The position numbers and the translations under genes were made by a program. From contig NZ_AP022567.1 in the NCBI RefSeq assembly GCF_010727475.1, positions 1 to 64,000 of the forward strand: DNA of 64,000 nucleotides, written 5' to 3'. This DNA is from Mycolicibacterium mageritense. GTDB taxonomy: Bacteria > Actinomycetota > Actinomycetes > Mycobacteriales > Mycobacteriaceae. Shown here piece after piece: positions 16,561 to 28,800 of this stretch (position 1 is its first letter; every line of letters begins with the position of its first letter). The notes below the pieces were generated by a model. It had not been told where the DNA came from and did not search any database. It saw nothing but the letters and a program-made list of their open reading frames with translations.

Positions 16561-17034
16561 ATGCCGCCAACCCCGCGACTCCAGGTGGGTGACACCGCCC
16601 CCGCGTTCAGTTTGCCTGACGCCGACGGCAACACCGTCAAGCTTGCCGATTACCGGGGCCGCAAGGTCATCGTGTACTTCTACCCCGCCGCGTCGACGCC
16701 GGGTTGCACCAAGCAGGCGTGCGATTTTCGCGACAGTCTCGCCGAACTCAACGGGGCCGGGCTCGACGTCGTGGGAATCTCGCCCGACAAGCCGGAGAAG
16801 CTGGCCAAGTTCCGCGACAACGAGGGGCTGACCTTCCCGCTGCTGTCCGACCCGGACAAAAAGGTTCTGACGGCCTGGGGCGCGTTCGGCGAGAAGACGA
16901 TGTACGGGAAAACCGTTCAGGGCGTTATCCGTTCGACGTTCGTGGTCGACGAGAAGGGCAAGATCGAGGTCGCGCAGTACAACGTGCGGGCCACGGGGCA
17001 CGTCGCCAAACTACGCCGCGATCTCTCGGTCTAG
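16561..17034 (+). CDS. bcp: Thioredoxin-dependent peroxiredoxin Bcp/PrxQ
   Basis: The protein is 157 residues from ATG 16561; upstream in-frame codons overlap the promoter. It has the peroxiredoxin fold start GDTAPAFSLPDADGN, the peroxidatic motif YPAASTPGCTKQACDF with Cys 49 and a second Cys five residues later (Cys 54), and the C-terminal RSTFVVDEKGKI. The CxxxxC spacing marks an atypical two-Cys Bcp enzyme, which reduces hydroperoxides using thioredoxin in the cytosol. It diverges from the DUF3618 gene and ends one base before the antiporter gene on the other strand. Confidence 0.95.
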   Translation: MPPTPRLQVGDTAPAFSLPDADGNTVKLADYRGRKVIVYFYPAASTPGCTKQACDFRDSLAELNGAGLDVVGISPDKPEKLAKFRDNEGLTFPLLSDPDKKVLTAWGAFGEKTMYGKTVQGVIRSTFVVDEKGKIEVAQYNVRATGHVAKLRRDLSV

Positions 17035-17035
17035 G

Positions 17036-18013
17036 TCAGGTCTGCGTCGTCAACAGCAGGGCCAGGTAGGCCAGGTAGGCGGTGACCATCGCGGCTCCTT
17101 CCCCGCGGTGGATCCGTCGTCCCGAGATGAAGATCGGGATGCACACCAGAGCCGCGGCCGCCATGATCGGAATGTCGACCCGTACCAGGCTCTGCGACAC
17201 CGGCAATCCGTGTGCGGGCACCAGGCACGTGACGCCGAGGATCAGCACGATGTTGTAGATGCTGCTGCCGAGCAGGTTGCCGATCGCGACGTCGCGCTCA
17301 CCGCGCACGGTCGACACGACGGTGGTGACCAGTTCGGGGGCCGATGTGCCGATGGCGACGACGGTCAGGCCGATGAGGGCGTCGGACACGCCGAATCCAC
17401 GGGCCATCCCGACGGCTCCCGTGACCAGCCACTCGGCCCCGATGATGATGACGACGATGCCGCCCAACATCATCGCGGTGTCGTAGGCGGCACGTCGCCG
17501 CGACGGTGCGGCCCTCGGGCTGTCCGGGTACGCATGTGCGTACTCGGCGACGACGTCTCGGCTTTCGCGCCGCGAGGCTCGGATCAGCGCCGCGGTGTAC
17601 ACGGCCGCGCAGCACACCAGGATCGCGCCGTCGATGCGGGACAGCACGCCGTTGGCCGCCAGCAGCCACAGCAGCACGGCCGCACCGGCCATCACCGGCA
17701 GATCGAACCGAAGCGTGCGGGCCTCGATCGCCAGGGGCCGCAGCAGTGCGCTCAGGCCGAGGATGAACAGGATGTTGACGACGTTGGTGCCTGCGATGTT
17801 TCCGACCGCGAGCTCGCCGCTGCCCTCGGTGGCCGCGGTGATACCGATCGCGAGTTCGGGCAGGCTGGTGCCGATCGACACGACCGTCAACCCGATCAAG
17901 ATCGGACTGATCCCGAGCCGGGCCGCGACGTTGGTGCTGCCGCGGACCATCGCTTCCGCCCCGACGGTCAGGGCGATGAGGCCGACCACGAACCACGCGG
18001 CGTCTCCGGCCAT
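17036..18013 (-). CDS. Calcium/sodium antiporter (CaCA family, YrbG-like)
   Basis: The membrane protein has 325 residues and about ten helices arranged as two inverted halves. Each half carries the alpha-repeat: GLTVVSIGTSLPELAIGI with GNIAGTNVVNILFILG, and GLTVVAIGTSAPELVTTV with GNLLGSSIYNIVLILG. These GTSxPE and GNxxGxxxxN motifs bind the exchanged cations. The loop between halves (about 145-175) is Arg-rich. The M20 peptidase gene ends seven bases upstream, suggesting an operon. The gene appears inserted into the order bcp - peptidase - acpS - fas recalled for M. tuberculosis. Confidence 0.92.
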   Translation of the reverse strand: MAGDAAWFVVGLIALTVGAEAMVRGSTNVAARLGISPILIGLTVVSIGTSLPELAIGITAATEGSGELAVGNIAGTNVVNILFILGLSALLRPLAIEARTLRFDLPVMAGAAVLLWLLAANGVLSRIDGAILVCCAAVYTAALIRASRRESRDVVAEYAHAYPDSPRAAPSRRRAAYDTAMMLGGIVVIIIGAEWLVTGAVGMARGFGVSDALIGLTVVAIGTSAPELVTTVVSTVRGERDVAIGNLLGSSIYNIVLILGVTCLVPAHGLPVSQSLVRVDIPIMAAAALVCIPIFISGRRIHRGEGAAMVTAYLAYLALLLTTQT

Positions 18014-18020
18014 GCGTGGA

Positions 18021-19349
18021 CTAGCGCGCCAGCGCTTCGAGCAGTAGCGCTTCCGCTGTCGCGGCCTTCCGGAGCACCCCCAGGTGCAGGCTCTCGTTGA
18101 TGCTGTGCGCCTGCGTGGCGGGGTCTTCGACGCCGGTGACGAGGATCGTCGCGTTCGGGAAGGTGGCGGCGAACTCGGCGATGAACGGGATCGAGCCGCC
18201 CATGCCCATGTCGATGGGATCGGTGCCCCAGGCTTGCCGGAACGCCGCGCGTGCGGCGTCGTAAACGTCTCCGGTGGAGTCGATCTGGTAGGGCTGGCCG
18301 ATGTCGCCCGGTGTCACCGTGACCTGTGCGCCCCACGAGACGTGCTTCTCGAGGTGGCGCGTCAACGCGTCGAGGTGCGCCCGGGCGTCGCCACCCGGTG
18401 CGACACGCATGCTGATCTTGGCTCTGGCCCGCGGAATCAGGGTGTTGGACGACTTGTCGATGGGCGTGGTGTCGATGCCGATGACGGTGATGGCGGGCTT
18501 GGCCCACATGCGTTGTACCACTGAGCCGGAACCGATTTCGGACACGCCCGGCAACAGACCGGACTCTTCACGCACCCAGTCGGGTCCGCGGTCCACGTCG
18601 GCCGCCGTGGCCTCGTGCAAGCCGGCGACCGCGACGTTGCCGTCGTCGTCGTGAAGGCTGGCGAGAACGCGCACCAGCACACTCAGGGCGTCGGGCACCA
18701 CGCCGCCCCACAGCCCCGAATGCAGACCGTGATCAAGCGTGGCCACCTCGACCACGCAGTCGGCCAGACCGCGCAGGGATACGGTCAGCGCGGGCTGTTC
18801 GGTGCTCCAGTTGTCGGAATCGGCGATGACGATGACGTCGGCGGCCAGCGCGTCTTTGTGCGCGGCCAGCAGCGCGCCCAGTGACGGGGAACCGGACTCC
18901 TCCTCACCTTCGACGAACACCGTCACGCCCACCGGCGGCTTGCCGTCGAACGCCCGGATCGCCGCCAGATGTGTTGCGATACCGGCCTTGTCGTCGGCGG
19001 TACCGCGGCCGTAGAGCCGGCCGTCGCGTTCCGTCGGTTCGAAAGGCGCGGAGTTCCACTGCGCCGGGTCGCCTTCGGGCTGTACGTCGTGATGGGCGTA
19101 GAGCAGAACCGTGGGGGCGCCGTCGGGCGCCGGGTGATGCGCGATGACCGCGGGGGCACCGCCTTCGCTGACGATGCGGACCTCGGGAAAGCCCGCATCG
19201 GAGAACAGTTTCGCGACCGCCTCGGCACTGCGGGCCACCTCGTCGCGGCGGGCCGGGTCGGCCCATACCGACTGGATGCGGACCAGATCCTCCAGATCGG
19301 CCCGCACCGACGGCAACACCTGCTGAACCCGCTGCACGACATCACTCAT
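18021..19349 (-). CDS. M20 family dipeptidase/peptidase (Rv2522c-like)
   Basis: The start is ATG 19349 (MSDVVQRVQQVLPSVRADLE), giving 442 residues. Metal-site motifs are LLYAHHDVQPEG, the GRGTADDKAG aspartates and FVEGEEESGSPSLG, with later DHGLHSGLWGG in the lid domain and a C-terminal active-site region AHSINESLHLG. This is the ArgE/DapE/CPG2 fold of two-zinc amidases. The substrate is unknown; dipeptides or acylated amino acids are typical. It is separated from acpS by a strong hairpin, so it is probably transcribed independently of fas-acpS and together with the antiporter. Confidence 0.92.
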   Translation of the reverse strand: MSDVVQRVQQVLPSVRADLEDLVRIQSVWADPARRDEVARSAEAVAKLFSDAGFPEVRIVSEGGAPAVIAHHPAPDGAPTVLLYAHHDVQPEGDPAQWNSAPFEPTERDGRLYGRGTADDKAGIATHLAAIRAFDGKPPVGVTVFVEGEEESGSPSLGALLAAHKDALAADVIVIADSDNWSTEQPALTVSLRGLADCVVEVATLDHGLHSGLWGGVVPDALSVLVRVLASLHDDDGNVAVAGLHEATAADVDRGPDWVREESGLLPGVSEIGSGSVVQRMWAKPAITVIGIDTTPIDKSSNTLIPRARAKISMRVAPGGDARAHLDALTRHLEKHVSWGAQVTVTPGDIGQPYQIDSTGDVYDAARAAFRQAWGTDPIDMGMGGSIPFIAEFAATFPNATILVTGVEDPATQAHSINESLHLGVLRKAATAEALLLEALAR

Positions 19350-19380
19350 GGTGACGAGCGTAGTGGGTCGCCCCACCCGC

Positions 19381-19440
19381 GCGAGCAGACGTCAAAGTCC
19401 CCCGGAAGGCGCTTTCCAGGGGACTTTGGCGTCTGCTCGC
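19381..19440. terminator. Long hairpin with GCGAGCAGACG arms
   Basis: The arms 19381-19402 and 19419-19440 pair over 22 bp with one mismatch, starting with GCGAGCAGACG and ending in AAAGTCCCC. The loop holds a further GGAA/TTCC dyad. It lies between the acpS stop and the peptidase start and should end fas-acpS transcription. The same arm core recurs at 46311. Confidence 0.75.
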
Positions 19441-19443
19441 CGG

Positions 19444-19836
19444 TTAGGGTTCCTCGATGATCGCGACCGCGGCGGCGGTGTCCGCCTCGTGGGTCAGCGA
19501 TACGTGGATGGTGACGTCCTCCAGATGCTTGGCGATGTCACCGGACAGCCGCACCTTGGGGCGCCCCCACATGTCGGTGACCACCTCGATGTCGCGGTGG
19601 ATCCCCTCCGGCAACGCCGGGCGCTTGGAGAACCGTGAACTCGACCAGGCCTTGATCACGGCTTCCTTGGCCGCCCACCGAGCCGCCAGGTGCCGGGCCG
19701 CCGACGAACTCTTGTCCGCGGCGTCCCGGCGCTCACCTGGCGTGAACGTCTCGGCGAAAACCGTGCCCGGCCGATCAACCTGCTCGGCGAAATCCGGTAT
19801 GGAAACCAGATCGATGCCTACTCCGACTATCGCCAC
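19444..19836 (-). CDS. acpS: Holo-acyl-carrier-protein synthase AcpS
   Basis: The protein has 130 residues. MAIVGVGIDLVSIPDFAEQV carries the magnesium-binding GxD motif, and ARWAAKEAVIKAW is the second conserved block with the catalytic Glu and Lys. It transfers phosphopantetheine from CoA to carrier domains, here most likely the ACP region of FAS-I encoded nine bases upstream. The spacing implies co-transcription with fas. It matches Rv2523c by context. Confidence 0.96.
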   Translation of the reverse strand: MAIVGVGIDLVSIPDFAEQVDRPGTVFAETFTPGERRDAADKSSSAARHLAARWAAKEAVIKAWSSSRFSKRPALPEGIHRDIEVVTDMWGRPKVRLSGDIAKHLEDVTIHVSLTHEADTAAAVAIIEEP

Positions 19837-19845
19837 GCAGCGACC

Positions 19846-22800
19846 TTAGCGGACGTAAAGGTCGTCATCGCCGAGTCGGGCATCTGCGTCGAGCAACATG
19901 GCCGCTTCCTGGCGCTTCTCCGGCACGTCGTGGTCGAACCGGCGGTCGGCAGGCTTCTCGTACATCGGGCGTCCACCTGCGATGGCCGAGGCCAACCGCC
20001 GCTGACCGGCCAGCGTGCGCTGCTCGGCCCGCTTGCGGTAGCTCTCCCGCTCAGCGGGATCCAGCGCCGCCATGAAGGCCTCCGGGTGCACCAGCGCGAC
20101 CAGACCCGACACGTGGCCGAACCCGAGGCTGGTGATCAGACCGGCCTTGAGCGGGAACTTGCCGCGCAGGTCGAGGGCCTCGCGCACCCACACGAAGTGG
20201 CCGGAGCCGGCCAGCTCGTCGTCGACGCAGTCCAGGCTGCGGTTCGGCGGAATGATGCCGTCGCGCAGGATCTGGCACAGACCCATCATCTGGAACACCG
20301 CCGCGCCGCCCTTGGCGTGCCCGGTCAGCGTCTTCTGGCTGACGATGAACAGCGGGTTGCCCGCCGAGCGTCCCATCGAGTCGGCGAGCCGCTCGTGCAG
20401 CTCGGTCTCGTTGGGATCGTTGGCCAGGGTCGAGGTGTCGTGCTTGGAGATCACCGCGATGTCGTCGGCACCGACCCCCAGCTTGGCCAGCGAACGGGCC
20501 AGCTGCGAATCCTTGCCGCCACGCCCGGCGCCGAGGGCACCCAGGCCCGGAGCCGGGATCGAGGTGTGCACGCCGTCGGCGAAGCTCTGCGCGTAGCCGA
20601 CGACCGCCAGCACCGGCAGGCCCATCTTCGCGGCGAGGTCGCCGCGGGCCAGCAGGATCGTGCCACCGCCCTGGGCTTCCAGGAAGCCGAGGCGACGACG
20701 GTCGTTGGCGCGCGAGAACTTCGAGTCGCTGATGCCCTTGGCCCGCATCATCTCGGTGTCGGCGGTGGCCGCCATGTCACCGAAGCCGATGATGGCTTCC
20801 AGGGTCAGGTCGTCGAAGCCGCCCGCGACCACGAGGTCGGCCTTGCCGAGGCGGATCTTGTCCACACCCTCCTCGACCGAGACGGCCGCGGTTGCGCACG
20901 CACCGACCGGATGGACCATCGCGCCGTAGCCACCGACGTAGCTCTGCATGACGTGTGCCGCAACGACGTTGGGCAGCACCTCCTGCAGGATGTCGTTCGG
21001 CTTGGCGCGGCCCAGCAGGTTGCCGTGGTACATGGTCTGCATCGAGGTCATGCCGCCCATGCCGGTACCCTGCGTGGAGGCCACCAGGCTCGGGTGCACC
21101 CAGCGCATCAGCTCGGTCGGGGTGAAGCCCGACGACAGGAACGCGTCGACGGTCGCCACGATGTTCCACAGCGCCACCCGGTCGATGGAATTGGCCATGT
21201 CCGGGGTGATGCCCCACACCGTCGGGTCGAACCCGGTGGGGATCTGTGCGCCGACGGTCCGCGACAGCTTGGTCTTGCGCGGGACACGGATCTCGGTGCC
21301 CGCCTTGCGGATCACCTGCCAGTCGCTGGAGTCCGGCACCGGCCGGGCCACCGTGTGCTCGGGATCGAACGACACGAACGCCCGGGCGTCGGCCTCGCTG
21401 GAGACCACGAAGCTGAAGTCCTTGTCCAGGAACACACTGACCAGCAGCGGCGAGGCGTGATCGGGGTCGATCGCACCGTCGTCCACGAATTCGCGGATGC
21501 CGCAACGCTCCACCACGGCGTCGTGGTAGCGCTCCACGATCTCCGATTCGGGAACCAGCTCACCGGTCGACGTGTCGTACCAGCCGGCCTTGGGATCGTC
21601 CTCCCACTTGACCAGACCGGTGGTCCACGCCAACTCCAGGACGCCGGCCGCCGACAGTTCGCCGGAGACCTCCATCTCGAAGCGCGTGCGCGACGAACCG
21701 TACGGTCCGAGTTCGGCACCACCCACGATCACCACCAGGTCGGCCGGGTCGACATCGAGGTCGTCCCATTCCGGCGCCGGGGCCGGGTCGTACCCGCGCG
21801 GCGGGGACGGCAGGGCCGCAATGGTGCCATGAGCATCGCCGTCGTCGTCTGAATCTGAGGCAGCAGAGGACATCTCCTCGCGGGCCTTGGCGGCCAGCTC
21901 AGCCATGTCGATCTTGATGTCGCCGAGCCCGCCGGTCAGATCAGCCTTGATGGGCGCGCTCGCCGCGGCCACCTTGGACTCCACCGTGCACAGATCCAGC
22001 AGCATCGCCGCCATCTCGTCGGTGGTGTAGGTGGTCACGCCGGCCTCTTCGACCGCGCTGACGATGGCGTCGTTGTGGCCCATCAGGCCCGTGCCCTTGG
22101 TCCACCCGATGAGCGCATGCGCCAACGTGACCCGCTCGGCCCACGACGACTCCGCGCTCCACCGGTTCACCAACGCGTCGAGCGCCGACTTGGACTCGCC
22201 GTAGGCGCCGTCACCGCCGAACATGCCCCGGTTGGGCGAGCCCGGCAGCACGACGTGCAGGCGCGAGGCGATGTCGCGCTCGGCACCGATGGTCGACAGC
22301 CCGCCGATGAGCCGCTGCACGGCCCACAGCAGCACCTTCATCTCCATCTCGGAGCGCGAGCCCGCCTCCGACAGATCCCCGGCCACGCGCGGCGCGGCGA
22401 ACGGGAACAGCAGCGTCGGGGTCTGCGCATCCTTGAGGTGAATCGACTGCGGCCCAAGGCTTTCGGTCTGCTCGCTACCGACCCACTCCGCGAGCTTGTC
22501 GATGTCGGAGTAGGACGCCATGTTGGCCGGAACCACCCACAGGGTGGCGCCGTAGCGGGCGTTGTCGCGGTAGAGCTGCTTGTAGAAGGCGAGCCTGGCA
22601 TCGTCGAGGCGCGAGGTGGTGGCGATCACGCTCGCACCACCGGCGAGCAGCTGCCCGACCACGGCCGAGGCGATCGAACCCTTCGAAGCACCGGTCACCA
22701 CGGCGATCTCATCGCTGTAGCGGCCCTTGCCCGGGTTCTCTGCGCCCGCCGCGATGCGGCCGAACAACGACGCGTGCACGTTGCGGCCCGCGGCCAGGGC

Positions 22801-25800
22801 CTTGCCCTGCCACCAATTCGCCTGGGTGGCAACGACATGGCCGGCACCTTCGAAGCTCTCGGACAGCCGTGGCCAATCCGCGTCGATCTCACCTTCGTCG
22901 GCCAGCCACAGCTTGACCAGATCTTCGCGGGCGCTGGCCCACCGGTCGTCGAACAGCACAGCCTTGCGGCTGTCGAACGACGGCGCAACGAGTCGCGGCC
23001 AGTCCGAACCGAGTTCGGCCGTCACCAGGTCGATCAGTTCGGCGTCGGTCGCGGCCTCGGGAGTGGTGACCGGGGTGTCCAGGCCGAGCTGCCCCAGGAT
23101 CGTACGGGCCGCGTTGGCCAGCACACCGTCGCGACCGGTGACCGTCTCGGCGAACTCGCCGAGCGCGGCCGAGTCGACCACACCGCCACCGGCACCGCCG
23201 GCCGACGGCAGCGACACCGCGATGCCGCGGCGGGCCGCGACCGCGGCCACGGCCGCGTCGATGACCTTGTCGACCGTGGCGGCATCGGCCAGCGCACCTT
23301 CGTGCAGGCCACCCAGATCGCCACCGCGAACGCTGCTGCCCTCACGAGTGCCGAGCGCGACCTCGACGGTCACGTGCTTGGCCCAGCCCGGACCCAGCTC
23401 CCACGTCTTGGCGACGCGCTCGGCGATGTACGCCGGCCGCTTGCCCGACGGGCCGAGCACCGTGCGCAGCTGATCGTTGATGGCGTCGGAGAGCACCGGG
23501 CCGAACGGCTTGTAGGTCCGGGCGAGCTTGCTCACCTGTCCCTTGAGCGCGTTCAGGTCCGCTTCGGCGGCACCGTCGATGGCACCGAGGTTCAGCTCCG
23601 AGCCGAGGTCGACCAACAGCTGGTTACGCCGTGACGACGCACCGTCGGTGATGGACTCGATGGAGTCCAGGCCTTCGATCTGGTCGATGCGCATCTTGGC
23701 CGACAGCGCGATGAGACCCACCGTGGCGTCGGCGGCGTCGAACGTGAGGTCGTCCGGACGCGGTCCGCCCGAAGGCGCGGCGGGGGCCGCCGCGGGGGCC
23801 GGAGCCGCAGCTGCGGGCGCAGCGTCGGCAGCGGGGGCCGCCGGAGCCTCGTCCACCTCGGGCTCGGGTTCCGGATCGGTGTCCGTCGCGAACAGGACGG
23901 CGGCGTCGCGCTCGGAGTTGAGCACCTCGACAGTGCTGTGCGAGTACTCGGGCAGCTTGAGCGTGTTGGTCGCAAGGCCGGCCACCGTGGGCGCCGACTT
24001 CACGCCGATCTCGACGAAGCGCTCGACGCCGAGACCGCCTGCGGCCTCTTCGATGAAGAGCAGATCCTGCGTCTCGATCCAGCGCACCGGGCTGGCGAAC
24101 TGCCAGGCCAGCAGCTCGATGACGATCTTGCGGCACAACTCCTTCGGCTTCTCGTTACGCCAGGTGTCGTAGTCGGCGAGGATCTCGTCGAGCGGCTCGG
24201 CCGGCACCAGATCCCGGATCTCCTGGATGAAATCCTTGTCCAGCGTGAACGGCCGGGGCACCAGGTTCGGGATGTACTTGCCGATGATCAGCTCGGGATC
24301 CTTGTCCCGCGGCATGACCCGCTCGAGGCTGCGCCGGAAGTCGGCGACACCGACCCGCAGCACCGACGAGTGGAACGGCACGTCGATACCGGGAACCAGG
24401 ATGAACGACCGCTTGCCCCCGGTGATCTCGCGACGACGCTCGATCTCCTCCTCCAGCGCCTCCAGACCGCGGACGGTGCCTGCGATCGCGTACTGCGAAC
24501 CACGCAGGTTGAAGTTCACGATCTCTAAGAATTCACCGGTGCGCTCGGAGATCTCGGCGACGAAGCTCTTGACGTCGGCGTCGTCGAGGTCGATCTGGCT
24601 CGGCCGGATCGCGGCCAGCCGGTAGTTGGACCGGCCGAGCTCGTCGCGCGGCACGATGTCGTGCATCTTGCCGCCACGAGCGAACACGACCTCCAGCAGC
24701 GCCTCCAGCTCGTACACGCCCGACACGCAGGCCAGGGCGGTGTATTCACCGACAGAGTGACCGCAGGCGATCGCACCTTCGACGAAGGCACCCTGCTCGC
24801 GCATCTCGGCGACCTGGGCCGCGGCCACGGTGGCCATGGCGACCTGCGTGAACTGCGTCAGGTACAGCACGCCTTCGGGGTGCTGGTAATGCACACCCGA
24901 CGCGATCAGGCTGGTGGGGTTATCCCGCACGACGTGCAGCACCGAGAAGCCCAGCGTCTCGCGCGTGAACTTGTCGGCCGAGTCCCACACCTTGCGGGCG
25001 GCCTTCGACCGGGCCCGGACCTCCATGCCCATGCCCTTGTGCTGGATGCCCTGGCCGGGGAAGGCGTACACGGTCTTCGGTGCGGCCAGGCGGGCCGTCG
25101 CCGACATCACGAGTTCGCCGTTGACCTTGGCCGAGACCTCGAGAACCTCTGCGCCGACGTCGATTCCGACCCGGTCGACACGGAAGTCGATGTCGTCACC
25201 GGGCAGCACCATGCCGAGGAAGCGGGCGGTCCAGCCGATCAGCTTGGCCGGCGGAACCGGCTTGCCGTCGGTCGCCGTGACGACGTGCTGCGCCGCGGCA
25301 GACAGCCACATGCCGTGCACGATCGGCGACTGCAGACCGGCGAGCAGTGCGGCGGCGCGGTCGGTGTGGATCGGGTTGTGGTCACCCGACACCACGGCGA
25401 ACGGCCGCATGTCGACGGGCGCGCCGATCGCGATGTCGCGACGACGACGCCGCGGGGTGTCGGTGGCGTTGTCCGAGATGGCCCCGCCCGCGCGCTGCGG
25501 GTCGGTCAGCTCGGCTGCGCCCGTGCGGCCACGGATCGCGAACCGCTCCTCCAGCTTGGCCAGCTCGGTGCCGTCGGCGGACTTCACGACCACCGAGACC
25601 GGGACAACACGCCCGACCTCGGTGTCGATCGCCGCGGAAGCCGTTGCGGTGACGGACAGTTCGGCGTGCTCGGTGGGCAGCGGCGCCAGCAGCTGAGCCG
25701 CGTGGTCCAGGTGCACCAGGCTCAGCAGACCTTCGACGACCGGGAAGCCGTCCTCGGTCGCTGCCGACCCGATCGCGGCGAACACCGCGGGCCAGCAGCG

Positions 25801-28800
25801 GCCCACGAGCGCGTCGGGAACCACGGTCAGCGTCGGGGCCAGCGGGGCACCGAACGTGGCGGTCACGCCGGTGTGGTCGGCGACCTGCTCTGGATCCCAC
25901 GCCACGGTGACCTCAGCGGTCCCGTCGACGACGGGCGGCAGGGCGTCCGGACCGTCCACTCCCGCAGCGATGGCGAGCACTGAGCGCATGGCGGTCGAGG
26001 CGTCCTGCACCGAGACGATCGGCGCGCCGCCGCTGCGGACGGCGTCGGTGAGGCTGAACGGAATCTCGATCCAGGTGCCCGACAGCGGCACCGAGAGCAC
26101 CACGCGGTTCTCGTCGGCGACCTCGAGCCGAGCTCCCGTGGAAGCGTTCGTCGCGGAACGGTTTTCGTTCACCTGCCAGTCGGCAGGCGGTGCGATGCGG
26201 TGCACCGGGTTGATCGCGATGCGGCCCGCCCACAGCACGTCGGGCGCGTCGAGCAGCACGGCCAGCGGGCCGCTCACGTCGGTACGGCCCTGGCGACGCG
26301 AAATCACCTGCCGGGCTTCACCATTGGTGGCGAGCACCTCGTCGACCGCGGCCTGCTCGAAGCGGTCCAGCAGCTCGCCGACGGGCTCGTCGACGCGCGT
26401 GATGCCCGCGACGGCGGCGGTGCCGGGGATGATGCAGACCTGATCGGCGTCGTAGCGGGCGTCGTGGGCCTGCCACAGCGAGTCGCTGCGCCACCAGCGG
26501 CGCACGTCCTTGTCGATCACCGGCACGAAGTTGACCGGCTTGCCCAGCGTCTTGCACAGCTCCGTGAAGAACGGCACATCGGCCGGGTGCAACTGCACCG
26601 ACGCGGCATCCGGGTAGGCCCCGACCAGCGCGGCCAGCGCGGCCTTGGGATCCTCCAGCAGTTGCTCGTCGTCGAACAGCGTCTCGATCGGACCGAAATC
26701 CTGCGCGTGCAAACGGGCTTCGGCACGCTTGAGCATGTGCTCGAAGCGATCACGCCAGGTGATGTCGAGCCACGGCGAGTGGTCGCGCTTGGTGTCGGCG
26801 GTGCTGTTGCCGTCGCCGATCGCCAGCTCGACGTAGCGGCGCAGCCACTGCAGGTAGGTCATCTCGGCGACGTCACCGAAGTACGGCTTGGCGGTGTTGG
26901 CCATCGCGGCGATGATCTCGTCGCGGCGCGCGGCCACCGCGTCGGCGTCACCGGCGACCTCGTCGAGCAGCCGGCCGCAGCGCGACGCGGTGTTGTCGAT
27001 CTCGTGGATGTCGGCGCCGAGCTGGCTGCGCCCGGAGGCCATGCCGCCCTGGGCTTTTCCGGCACCCACCCACTGATCGGTGCCCTGGGTCTCCACCAGC
27101 ATCTGCTTGACCTGCGGGCTGGTGGTCGCCTCCAGCGTCGCCATGGCGGCGGTGCCGACCAGGATGCCGTCGATCGGCATGAGCGGGTAGCCGTGGGTTT
27201 CCGACCAGCGTCCGGACAGGTACTCCGCGGCCCGCTCGGGCGTGCCGATGCCACCGCCGACGCAGATGGTGATGTTGGACCGGCCGCGCAGCTCCGAGTA
27301 GGTGGTCAGCAGCAGGTCGTCGAGATCCTCCCACGAGTGGTGGCCACCGGCGCGGCCGCCCTCGATGTGCACGATCACGGGCTTGGTGGGCACCTCGGCC
27401 GCGATGCGGATGACCGAGCGGATCTGCTCGACGGTGCCCGGCTTGAACACCACGTGGCTGATGCCGATCTCGTTGAGCTCGTCGATGAGGTCGACGGCTT
27501 CCTCGAGATCCGGGATGCCCGCGCTGACCACGACACCGTCGATCGGGGCGCCGGACTGGCGCGCCTTCTGCACGAGGCGCTTGCCGCCGACCTGAAGTTT
27601 CCACAGGTACGGATCGAGGAACAGGGTGTTGAACTGGATGGCGCGGCCGGGCTCCAGCAGTGTGGTCAGCTCGGCGATGCGGTCGTCGAAGATCGCTTCG
27701 GTGACCTGCCCGCCGCCGGCGAGCTCGGCCCAGTGGCCTGCGTTGGCGGCGGCCGCGACGATCTTGGCGTCGACCGTCGTGGGGGTCATGCCGGCGAGCA
27801 GGATCGGGGACCGGCCGGTGAGGCGGGTGAACTTGGTCGACAGCTTCACCGAGCCGTCGGGCAGCGTAACGACCTGAGGGGCGTAGCTGGACCACGGCTT
27901 GGCCACCTCGGGCACCGCTCCAATGGTGAACAGGTTGCGCTGACCGCCGCGCGTGGCCGCGGGCACGATGCCGATGCCGAGGCCCCGGATCACGGGAGCG
28001 GTGAGGCGGGTGAGGATGTCGCCGGGGCCGAGGTCGAGGATCCAGCGGGCGCCCGCGTCGTGGACCTCGGTGATCTCGTCGACCCAGTCGACCTGGTCGA
28101 CGAGGATGGCCGCGGTCATCTCCCGGGCGAGCTTGCCGTCGATGCCGACGGCCTCGGCCCACCGGCCGACGATCTCGATACCGTCGGACAGCCGCGGGGT
28201 GTGGAAGCCGACCTCGACCTGGACCGGGTCGAAGACCGGCGCGAACACCGCGCCACCGCGGACTTTGCTCTTGCGCTCGGCCTCTTCCTTCTCAGCGATC
28301 TGCTGGCAGTACAGCTCGAAGCGCGACAGCTGCTCGGGCGTGCCGGTGATGACCACCGAGCGGCGGCCGTTGCGGATGGACAGCACGGGCGGCAGCACGG
28401 TCCGGACGTCCTGGGAGAACTCTTCGAGCAGTTCGTAGATGCGCTCGGGTTCGGCGTTGGTGACCGACACCATCGGGGGGCGGTCACCCAGCACGGTGAT
28501 GCCACGCCGACGGGCCACCAGCGTGCCCGCGGCTCCGATCAGCTGCGCCAGTGCCAGCAGCTCGACGTCCTTGGTGCCCTTGGCGGCCAGCGCCTCGACG
28601 GCCAGCACACCCTGGGAGTGCCCGACGACCGACACCGGCGGGGTGGCCACGAGATCCATGCCCTGCCGCGCGAGCGCGCGGATGGCGGCGATCTGGGTGA
28701 GGAGCACGCCGGGTACCGACACCGCGGCGGAGGTCAGTTGCTTGGCTGACGGCACGGGCTCTTCTGCGGCCAGCGCGCGGACCCATTGCAGCGGCTCGAA